Origin: Acanthopleura granulata
Lineage: Eukaryota; Mollusca; Polyplacophora; Chitonida; Chitonidae
Reading direction: 5' to 3'
Assembly (NCBI GenBank): GCA_016165875.1
Contig: JABBOT010000080.1
Location: 41,043,477-41,107,476, forward strand
Length of the DNA stretch: 64,000 bases
The number at the start of each line of letters is the position of its first letter. The first letter of the stretch is position 1. Positions 51,501-63,500 of the stretch are shown here, piece by piece. Position numbers and translations under genes: made by a program. The notes below the pieces were generated by a model. It was not told the origin of the DNA and ran no database searches. It saw nothing but the letters and a program-made list of their open reading frames with translations.

Positions 51501-54500
51501 CTCCAGAACTGAGGTTATACAGCTTAACAAACAGAGAGAGGGACTGGAAGCAAAGTACCTTAAGGTAAACGACTGTTGGGGTTTCAAGTAACGGGTGCAT
51601 ATGTACTTTTTTGTACTGATGCATTTAGTTTTGTTGCAGTGCTGGTAGTTTTGAGGTAGTGTAAGAAGATTTTGTAATCAACATGCTGAGCAGGTATGTA
51701 CAAAAAATCAGATGACTGCCTTCATACTCAGTTTCTGATATTTTGTTGTCAAACTCACTAATTTATTTTGTTTCTAATTCTACCGTGCCGTCAAGTGCGT
51801 TCCATTAAGAAACATATTAAATAGAGATGACCTTTCAAACAACATCGAGTGTAATTCCCCGAAAACTGTTCTGTCAGGTTATTTATTTCAGCAAATAAAA
51901 TGATTTGAACTTGTATACTCAGTAGATTTGCTTTTATTGTTTGTATAATTTATATAGGGGTGAAATATTATTATTGTTATTATTACACCGGTTTTTTTTT
52001 TTTCCACATTTTCTTCATTTTTGTGTGTAGTATAGGCTTTAACACCCTCGTGTCGGTGTTTGTTGTGTAACCCGATATCACTGAACCTTGTTTTGTACCT
52101 CGTCGAATCCCCGCGCATTCTCGGGATTTCACTCAGTACCAAACAAGGTTCAGTGGTATCGGGTTACACCACAAACACTGCTTCAGTGGTGTTAAACCCT
52201 TAAACATTAACGAAGGATATAAAATCATGATTAAAAGACATACAGGCCCCACATATATCTTTTTGTCCTTTGCCAATAGAATCATGTGACCTGTTGACCA
52301 CACTGAGGAGAACACTGCTTTTCTATCATTGCTCCATCATTGATGCTTTTTGGGCTTATTATATTCTATAAATTACAAAATTCACAACTTAACATCTTGT
52401 GTGGTGGAATGTGTGTTAAAGTACATGTTAAGGGTGGTATCTCAGTTGTACTACATGTGTGGAGCTCAGGTTGTGCATACATGTACATGCAAAGCTCTGT
52501 AACATGAGGGGGATGTTCCATTGTTGAAGAGTGTCTCTTTTCTGCATTAGGATCCGTGTCAAAATGATTTGTTTAAGTACTTTATCTCCTCTGTACGTAC
52601 GAAACGTACAAACTCATGATGATCATGGGCTCCGTCCAATTTCCTCTCACCATAATGCTGGCTACCAGCATATAAGTTAAATATTCTTGAATACGGTGTA
52701 AAACTACAAGCAAAATAAATAAATAAGTAATACGTTTCCCACATGCGAGTTCTTCAGTAAACTAACAGTCCTCTGTGGCCGAGGGGTTAGCATGCTGATG
52801 CACACAGGTGTAGCAGTGATTCCCAATATGGTTGATGTGGGCTGATGTCCAGCACACATATCCACCTGGAAAGATCTGCCGCCAGCCTGCGAATGGTCAT
52901 GGGTTTCCCTCGTGATCTGCCTGCTTCCTTCCCACCATAATGCTGGCCGCAGTGGTGTAAGTGAAATATTCTTGAGCACGGCATAAAATGCCAACAGGAT
53001 GAAAGAAAGGATAAATACCAATTCTAGATTTTGGTGAACCAAGCAAACATGCTGCAGAATGCTACAGGTGCATTGCCACTTTCATGGCCTTGATCCTGTG
53101 ATTTCACTTGTCAGCGTGTTAAGTGACTTGCCTCCTTCGGTATATGAGGGTCGTATTACATCAGGGCCGTATTACATCAGGGTCGTATTACATCAGGGCC
53201 GTATTACATCAGGGTCATATTACATCAGGGCCGTATTACATCAGGGTCATATTACATCATGGTCGTATTACATCAGCAACACACATAAAATATACACTGA
53301 CCAAGGGCTTCATGCTAAATGAGTGTTTTTGTGTACTTCAGTCATCAGCTATGTTGTTGTTGTTGTCTGTCAGTGCCAGAAAGAGTTGAGTGAGTACAAA
53401 GTGAAGGTGCAGCGTCTGGAGAGCCAGGTGAAGCAGTGCGAGGAGAGTGGGGAGAGGCGAGATAAGGACTTCTCCCTGGCCATCCAGTCCAGAGACGAAG
53501 CGCTCAAGGAGAACTGTCAACTGTTGGAGCGTCTCAATGAGATGGAAGAACAGGAGAGCCACAAGGTATGAAGCTGTGTGTTCTCATCCCACTGACATCC
53601 GTCTGGGGTTATGTTGTTGAGGCATGCAGCCTGCTGTGCTGTATAGCTACAGGCTTACCTGCCTTGATAGGTTTTTCTCCACAGTTTTACCACACCTAAA
53701 GCTTATGTCATACCTCAAGCTGCAGCATCCAGTAACATTTTAAGCAAACATTAAAGGCACTAAGTGATTTAATCTAGCCTGTGAAGTATCAGTTTCTAAC
53801 ATTCACCAAAGGGAACAGCCAAAGGTAATATTTTATTTGGATAATTGCATATTATTTTGCCTACCAGGTACGTAATTTGAACCCTACATGTACTTTTGTA
53901 ACTAAGGTAGAATTTTAATGTTCTTGTAGTACTTTATGGAGAGGAAATGGGGAGGTAGCCAGTCAAGTAAAACCTGATTTGAGATATCTTTAGTATTTTG
54001 GCAAATTACAAAATTTTGACACCGCAGAATTTGTTCGTTAATCTGGGCAAGGTTTGGATTGTAGTGTTATCCCCGTTCCTTGACCACAGGCGTATGTGTC
54101 AGGGCTATAAAGACAGCTTAACTCCTGGTCCTAGGATCATGAAGCTGTCTTAGACTTAATTCAGACTTCAAAACAGTTTACCATGCTAAAATTGTGACTT
54201 ACATGAAGGATTATTTATACCAAGAGATGTCTTACATATTCATAAACAAGATGAAAATTATTGTTTAATTTCAATTCTCAGTTCAGGAATATTACAGTGG
54301 GTTAAGACACAGTCTGACTTAAGTGAAAGAGTGCTTTGTGATCCTGGGACCTGTCTTGCTGCGACTGTCCTGCACTTCACCAGTGAGGTTGCTGGCTTCA
54401 TTCCTCGCTGCTTGGCAACAGGTGTCTGTAACTCTGGACAACCAGGTTTCCTGCACCCATAAACCTGACCACGGTTATAGTAGTGAAGGATTCCAGAGGA

Positions 54501-57500
54501 TGGTGTTTGACACGGGTCATATAAATGTGACTCTGACTTGACCCCAGCCACTCAGCCACTGTGAAACTCATTGCTAGTACTTTATCTCTGTTTATTGGTA
54601 TTGACCCTTTCTTCCCTCCCTTCAGCTGTCTGGTTTAGATCAGAGGTTGGAGCAGAGTAAGCGTGACAACCGTAAGCTGACTCACACCCTGGAGGAGGTG
54701 ATGGCGTCCCACACGCAGCTGCAGACAGCTATGGAGAGCCTTCACCAGGAGCTGGGACACAAGGACTCCCAGATCTCACAACTCACCACAGAAAAGTGAG
54801 CACACCTTGAAGTCATACTCATTTTCAACTTAAATCAGACTTTGTTGCAGTGATAGATGCACATGAATATGTGTGGGTAATAAGGACAGAATTCTGTCAC
54901 TGCCAGGCAAAAAGCAAACTGTGTGGATACAAATTGTGACAAGTTGCCATCACTACCAGACAGAAAGCCAAATGTGTGGATACAAATTGTGACAAGTTTC
55001 TATCGTAGCTCCATAAGAAAGCAAAATCACTGGAGGTTCTTGATTTCTGTACATGTGCCATTGTGGTTGTGTTGGTGAAGCGGGTGTTCTAGCAGTACAT
55101 TTACATGTGTATTGTGACAGGTTTCTTGCACTGCCAAGACAGAAGGCAAACTCACTACAAGTGCATGATTTGTATATCGTGGTCGACTCTCATTAGGAAG
55201 CAGGTTTTCCAAAGTGGTACATTTGTTTGGGTAATTTGGGCTGGTTTCAGTCATTGCTGGATCAAAAGCAAAATGTGATGTGCATTTTTATGATGCCGTT
55301 GTGGTGGTTACCTTGCAGCAGATTACATGTGTGAGTAAATTTGTCAGGCTTAGGTCAAAAGAAAAGTGACTGGTACATGATTTATACCATTTGTTGAAGT
55401 GTTTTGAAGTGAGTCTGAAACATGTATTCTTTCATAAATGATTTTCATGCAAGTAGATTGTAAATACGGTTGCCAGGTTTAAGTACATCTGTTAGGCTTA
55501 AACATGGGTATGCCTGAATTCAGGTACATGATAGGAATAGATACCTGTATATGTACAGTGGATATGACTCGTAAAAAAGAAACCTTTATTGACTTAATAT
55601 AAAAACTAAAACGTTGATTTCAAAAAATTTCTTTCATCTTTTCGTGAAGTGTTTTCAAATGTTTTTTGTCAGTGTACGACAGCGGGCATGTAATAGTGTT
55701 GTCATGTTTTGACCATTTCCAGATCACAGGCAAAATCACTGGTACGAGATTTACAGCAAGAGGCGGAACTGCTCAAGGAGAGGCTCGTAGCCGTGGAAAC
55801 GCTAGAATCCAAGGAGGTAATGTTGATACAGAGATTCAAAACATTGTGGTACACAAAATCACCGCGTATGACAATTCAACATAAAACAGTTCTGCACAAT
55901 ATGAAGAAAACAGCTTTGGACAAAAAAATTTCAACATATTTGCTGATTTGCAATCATTCTGTTAATATTTTCTTGTTCACACAGTACATGTGTTGATTAA
56001 ACACTGTTTCATATCCCACATATGGTGGCATAAATGCCTAAATGCAAGTATGTGTACTTAAAAATGTAGTGACGAGTTTATAATGGAATAATTCTAACCT
56101 TAGGACAACCTTGTTCATTCAGCACAACTGTTGTCATCATAGACACGGTACCAGCTCTAACCAATTTTGAAGAGGGAGTGTGTCAGGTAATTGGTGAAGT
56201 GAAATGATTTCTGTTGATGATTATGTGTGGTTTAGCTATCTTTGTTCTTGGGTGTTTGTAACAGTATAAAGTGGTGAGCTGCACTCGTGGGGCCATTTGC
56301 CAGCCTATCATTGGTTGAAAACCACGTGTCTTACACCGGGAAAAGTTTGTGGTTTACCCCAGGCATTCTGGTTTCCATTTTCATCCAGCTCTCTTTGCTA
56401 AGATAATCTTCAGCTGTGGAAATAAAATAACTACAAGTAAATAAAGCTATTACCTTATTTTTTTTATCTGCATTTCAGCTGGAACCATTGAGAAAGGCGC
56501 TTAAGCAGTGTAGAGAGGACAATACCAAAATGGCCAACTCTCTGGAGGATGTGCTAGATTCCAACTGTGGGCTTCAAACGACCGTGGATAAACTACAAGC
56601 AGACATGGAGAAGAAAGACGCCCTGATCGCCAAACTCAAAGATGCTCGGTAATACACCATGATAGATTCTATGCTATACACATGTTGCTGACACTTTTTA
56701 CTGGTAGTGCCGACAAGATCTTAGTTTCATTGGATTTTAAACTCTTCCACATGAAGTACTGGCAGTTTATAGGTAATAACTGTATTAATAAGACTGAGAT
56801 CCAAAATATACATTCATATTTGCAGATCCCTCGAATAGTAGCTTTGCCATAGTCACAGGCTTTGTTAATGTCATATTTGAGGAATGGAATGAAGGATAAT
56901 GCTTTTGTAAACATTCATTTAAATTTCACTCAAAAGTACTCATTCGGGTGAGCTGTTTGCTTTTTGCAGGGATTTCTGTAAAGGAGTGTTGGCAATTGCA
57001 CGTAGTATATTGACAAAGTACCATGTTTTAACCTTATATTTGGTAGAGAAAAGGAGTTCAAGACAGTGCAGAACGAGTTGAAAACATATGAGGAGCGACT
57101 CAAGGCTGTCAAAGATCAGCTGAAGCAAGAAAGAGAAAAATCCATCAAGAAGACAAATAAAGATGTCCTGGAGGTAAGCAGCACTAGTCCTCTCTCTCTG
57201 AGAATTGTAGCATGTAGTGCCTGTTGTCATCCATTTCCATGTATTTAGCAACTTGTGTACAACATAAAACATGACTTCAGTATCACCCTGAGTGGCAGCC
57301 AGCCCCAAGCTCACTTCTAGCACACCCTAAACAGCCCACTACCATTACACGCTGCCTTCATCTGCTGAGGGTGTAGAGGTACTGCAGTGTTGTGTGCGTC
57401 GGGTGATCAACCAACTCCCACAGTCTACAAAACATCCAGTGCAAGTCAACAGCTGGTTGTGCTCAACATGGATTCATGTTGTTTAACTCACATGTATGTA

Positions 57501-60500
57501 GTACAAAACCATCTTTGTTTAGAAAAGCAAACCTCATTGATGGATTTCTCAAACTTGTAATGATCATTCAGACACATTCAGAAATCACATGGTTTTGTTT
57601 TGTTTTTTTTTCATTTGATAGTTAAAAAGGCTTTCATGTTGTGATGAGAGACTTTGAATCAGTCCTAAATGAGCTCATTAAAATGGTTTTAAATGCTAAG
57701 CAAACAAGGCCAAGATAAACATGACTGAATCCCAGCAGTATTGTCTTCATGGCAAAGCCTTCCTCAAAGCCTGATACAAAGACTGTAACATCGTCCTAAT
57801 TCCAGATGAAGAAGCAGACTGAAGGGATGTCCACAAAGAATGGAGAACTGTCAAGAGCTAACCTGGAATTACGGCACAAACTGACAGAACAGGAGGTGCT
57901 TGTGAAAGAGCTACGCCAAAAACTGTCCAATCAAAAGGCCCAGAATGATCACATGGCCAGAGCCAAGAAACAAATGGAGGAACATGTGAAACACTTAAAG
58001 GTAAGCCAAAAAAATCATACTGTTTGTTGAGGGCTAATACCAGGGGCCAATTCCACAAAGCCAGTTTGGACTTAAATCCAAATTTTAAATGTCATTTAGA
58101 CTCATATTTTAAGACCGTGTGATTTAAAATTGGGGACACTTAAAAGGAGTTATGTTAAGACAAAGATATATCCTGGGGCCATAAACTGTGTATTATGTCA
58201 AGGTTTTAAGCTTTGACTTAAGTCAAAAATCTCTTTGTGGAATCGGCTAGTACCACAAACTGTACCTACAGTTCAAACAGAGAGCAAACAAGAGATTGAT
58301 TTGTGCAGTTTATATGTGACTGTCTGTCTGTCTGTCTGCAGGTTGTCCGTGAGGAGCTTGATGACCTTGAGAAGGTCAGAGATGAGTATGTAGAGAAAAA
58401 TAAACAACAGGTATGAAATACTGATGATAATATACTGAAATAATACACCAATTGTAAACCTCTACATGTGGTAATGTTAAAATAAAAAGCTATCGTCCTC
58501 TAAACAAGGTGTGTTGAGATTTCTAAATTATTTGCACCTAATTGTTTATCAAGTATCTAATGTGAAGGAGGAAACTGTAAAAGAATATTTCATTGCTGTC
58601 TACATTCTTCAGACAAAGTCTAAGTGAACTTACAGTTTAATGCATAGATGCTGTGGAAAGCTCTTTATTTTCCTGAGGTTTCCAAACTTTCACACAGTCA
58701 GCAGGCTTGAGTTGACTGAAATTTGAACTGATGGGTCCGCCTGTTTTGCAGCCATCTTGAATATTGCCATCAATGAATATGTTATTAAAATTCTGTTAAA
58801 TTCAGTTGTGATTTTTTGATGACGGATGCTAGAACTTGTGCCCAAAAAGGAGCATGCTGTAGGCAAATGTCATCAAATATTACCTTCATGCATTACCTTA
58901 CATTTTTTCAAAAAAACATCATCCTACACATACCTTACAAACAGATTTCAAAAGCTCATTTTTATTAAAGATCAGAAACAAGCAAGAGGATTTGATAACT
59001 TAACCATCTATGAAATTTTCAGTCATTTGATTTAATTCTACTTCTTTTCCCACACAGCTGTAACTTTAATCTCCATTGTTTTCTGCCTGTATTATCAGGC
59101 TGCGTCAATAGGTGACCTCCTGAGCCAGCTTGGGTCGTTACAGTGTGAGCTGCGTCATCTGGCTCAGGCCCAGTACACAACACAGGAGCTCGTGCAGCAG
59201 AAAGACGAGGAGTTGAGGAAAGAGAGAGCTCTCCGTGAAGAAATGGCCAGAAAGTACATGGTAGGCTGGTCAAGTCTTCCAAAATTCCATCTTACACATG
59301 TACACCCTGTGTATCAGGTCCAACGAATGGCTGTATAGAGTATGCATCCTTGTGCATAAAGTGTTCCATGAAGTGTAAACTGTTCTGTGTATCATGAAAG
59401 GAAGTGAAGATATCTGACTGTGTGCTTGCACCCTAAAAATCAATGAATGTTTTAGAATATTGTGTGACTTTGATAAATTGGCAGGGAAAGGCTGTTTTTT
59501 GCTTGTCTTACGGTAAAAATTACATGCCAGTTTAGATTTTTATCTTTTTAGTTGTTATTGGGAATTTGCTGTGCTTATGATACTTGCCTTTCAGTGGCTG
59601 GGAGAAACCCAGTCTTGGACAGTAAATTCGTAGATTCCCAAGATCTCACTGTTTATAGGGCCCTCGTAGTGAAATAAGGGATTTATGGCATTTTTGTAGC
59701 TCCTTGCAGAGATGACTTGTTTTCCACTAATATGGTGCATGTCTTGGTGTGTCAGTAACTTGTCACTGATCAGTGATTGTAACATTAAACAACAATCAAA
59801 TTAATAATATAAATTTTAGTGGTTATTTGAATATAACTCCTGACAGGATTCCAGAAGGAGCCGAGAAGAAACAGAGAAACAGAACAAGGAATTTGAAGAA
59901 AGAATCAGGCTAGCAAATGAAGAATCTTTAGAGGTATGCAGCCAGTGCAAATTGTTAACTTAATCATCTTACTTTTTTGGCATGGATTCCTGTCTTTATT
60001 TGATTTGAAGTTTATACATTCACTTGGAGAGTTTTATTATTTTTGCTTGGATTTAGCAAAGTCCGTTTAACCATACTGTCTAACTTGGTATTTACTACTG
60101 ATGCATGTTAAACATGAAGTTCTACTTATTGTTTATTCTTACATGTACCTTGGTACACTCAATAATATATGAATAAGCTGGATGAAGTGTCAGCTTTGTT
60201 ATCATCTTTCATGTATGTGCCACCAGGTGTCCAGAAATCTTGAAGCCGCTCATGACTGGTTCAAATGCAAGTTTGACTCCTTGCAAGATGAACTAGTTTC
60301 CTCAAAGTAAGTATTTTAGCTGTGTTCTGCATGACTTGGGTACAGGTTTTTGATTCCTTTGTCCCATGCTAAAAGAAAAATGGGGTTGAAAGCTGAAAAA
60401 TTTATCTGCACCTGTCTCTCCATCCTCCAATCTGACCCATCTGCGTTGTAAATGAGCTACCTAAAACAACCATGACTTAACCGTGTTGTCATGGTGATCG

Positions 60501-63500
60501 AGAAATTGCTTTCAAGCTTGATTAAGGCAATTTGAAACAATGTTTCTAGTTGTGCTGCATTATCCAGAATGGCTGTCCTAATTTTTTTATAGCTATCTGT
60601 GACTTTCCCATGATACAAACATGATATGATGAAGTCAGAGTAAGGCATTGCTCCGAAGTCTGTTCAGTAGCAAGGTGATAGTTGAGATATTAAGTTTGCT
60701 TTTAGACATGTTTAGACATTCAAGATGGCTGCTGGTGGACATTTTAACTTCTTTTTATCTGTCCATGACTTATCTATGCAAACTACACAGCTTGGATGTC
60801 CTAAAACTTTTAACTCCATGACTGTCATGTTTGGCATGGGAAACACGTGCACCTCGTAAGCTGGAACAGCGCTATTTTATCAGGTTTATTGAAACATTTC
60901 AGGTTAGAACGTTTACCTTTTGATAGATTATTGAACAACCAGATGTATTTTTATAGGCTCCATTGTGTTAACTTTTTAACAACACAGTTGTATGAATTTT
61001 GGGAGAAAGACAATGATCCTACTTCATCTAAAACTATTTTCCCAGCTGTGAGTAGATATGTTATTGAAACCAAAAGATTTACTCTTTAGTGACCCGCAGA
61101 TGTCTGGCAAACTTAAATTAAAATACTTTTTCGCTCTCCAATAGTGCAGGTTTTTTTTTTCCTGTCTTTATGTTATATCAAAGGTTATGTACTTTATTTG
61201 TATATTTAACACAACTCACTGTTTACGTTTATATCTTTTGCTGTTAATATTATTTTGTTTGATGCCTCTAGAATATTTGGATTCAAATATGTGCAAAATT
61301 TGTGTATGTTCTCTGTAGGGAATAGGGCACGTAGTGGTAAGAACTTGTCCCTGATTCTGATGGACGACTGTCAAGAAAATAAGTTTAAAACAAGAATTCT
61401 GATGTGTAATTTTCACGCATGTAACTACATGTGTCATGAGATTGCAGCCTTCATGTCTGTCATGGCACACCATCTTGACCAGAACAATACCTTATACCTG
61501 TCAGACCTTAACTTTGCCATTTGAAGTTTTTTAAGTCATAAACACACCTGTATCCCACAAATCTGAGAAGATTTCAGGTTTTTATTATAACGAGTGTCCT
61601 TTTTTGCAGACATGTCCAAACGAAGCTGGAGCATGATAATCAGATCGAGAGGAAAAAGCTTGAAGAAGAAAGACATAAAGCCAAAATGGCCGCTGTGAGA
61701 GCAAAACAGATGATAAAGGTGACTTTATTAATACAAGATTTTGAATTCTACAAGCATTCATCCTCATTTCTGTACACAGTTTTACCCCTGTTTCCCTGTA
61801 ATTTGATTACCATGTTTCCATGACCTGATCATAGAGTGCTGGACACATTCAGTTGGCTCTCTGACTTCTCTGGTAAAGGGTTTGTAAAGGCCTCCATTGC
61901 CAAAGGGGTTAGCATGCCAGTGCGGCGTAATGATCTAGGCACCTCTCATCAATGCGATCGCTATGAGCAATTCTCTCCGACCGTACGTGGGATAGTCTGC
62001 CAGCAACTTGTGAATGGTTGTGTGTTTTCCCTGGGCTCTGCCAGTTTTCCACTCACCATAATGCTGGTCGCTATCATATAAGTGAAATTTTCTTGAGTAC
62101 GACATAAAACACCAATCAAATAAATCGATAAATGAAGGGCGTGTATGGGTGTTTACACAGTCTTAACATTCCATCAATATGCTGTGCATATCCAAAGTGT
62201 CACACTAGGAAAAGTTGGTCAGTACCTTACCATAGGTTGGTGGTTTTGCACTGGGCACTCCAGTTTCCACCACCCACAAATATAACCACCACCCATAAAT
62301 ATAACTACCACCATATACACATAAGTAAAGCGTTGTGGCGTGTGCATGGCAGTAAACATATATTAGATAAATAAACCTATAAACCCTCATCATATTGGTG
62401 TAAAATTCAGGGGTAGTAATGTAAACCACCCATGAAATGATAAACAAATATTTATACCATTGTAAAGTGTTGAAACAAAAAGAATGAGTATATTTTAAAT
62501 GTAAAGTATAAAATATTCAAACTTTCTGTCCTTGTTTCTTGTCACCCCAGAAAAGCTTTCAGGTTTTGTAAAAGACGCTATATTTCTGAAGAAAAAAAAT
62601 ATGCTCTGTTTTGTGATGTTTCAGTCTAGTCGTAAAACCATCAGTCGTCTTGGTGACTACACAGAGCTTACAGGTCATGACCCCAAACGTCATGTGATGT
62701 CATTACATGATCAGATCGAGAAGGAGCTAGTAACACAGGAGAGAATTAAGAGCGGAAAGTCCAAGGTAGATCACTTCCTTGAACACCTTGTTCTGTATAT
62801 TGTGGGACTGTCATGATAGAACATTTTTGCAAGCTTCTCAAAGCCACACTGGCTTTGAGGCCTCAAGGCCTCCGTGGCTCAGTCGGTTAGCGCACTATTG
62901 CAGCACAATGACCTGAAGCCTCCCACCAATGCGGTCGCTGTGAGTTCAAGACCAGCTCATGTTGGCTTCCTCTCCGGCCGTACGTGGGAAGGTCTGCCAG
63001 CAATCTGCGGATGGTCATGGGTTTCCGCCGGGCTCTGCCTGGTTTCCACCCACCATAATGCTGACCGCCGTCGTATAAGTAAAATATTCTTGAGTAAAAC
63101 ACCAATCAAATAAATAAATAAATCAAAGCCACACTACACTGCCTGTTTGAATGTTCGTTCATTAAGTTTTAGGGAAACTCAAAAGTGGCAATGAGCCATG
63201 TTAAGTTTTTCGCTTGTCAGGTATTGTTCTTTCTATTTCCCTTTTTTCAGTCCTCTTATTTGCAGTAAACTTTAATTTGGTTTTCTTAACCTGAGTGCCT
63301 CAGAAATATGACTTGCTTTCCAGGCCCAGTTATTTTGCACGCCATTTAGATGTATATTTATGGGTGCTTAGAGAATTGGATATTAAATTTGAAATCAAAA
63401 ATGTACAAAGACACATGTTCTATGTGGCTAAATATCAAGCCATAAAGTATTCTCATTGAAGAAAGTCCAAACTGTCCCAGTGTTGTTAATGATATAAGTT

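Noticed and set aside
53148..53322. Two repetitive ORFs (ITSGPYYIRVVLHQGR-type)
   Set aside because: They result from a 16-bp repeat that is open in all frames; the region is intronic.
60847..61524. Two ORFs of 80 and 89 codons inside CCDC150 intron 20
   Set aside because: No recognisable motif or splice signals and no match to the coiled-coil frame; AT-rich chance frames.
62872..62955. tRNA gene
   Set aside because: The A and B boxes belong to the head of a SINE; there is no cloverleaf with a plausible anticodon and acceptor stem.
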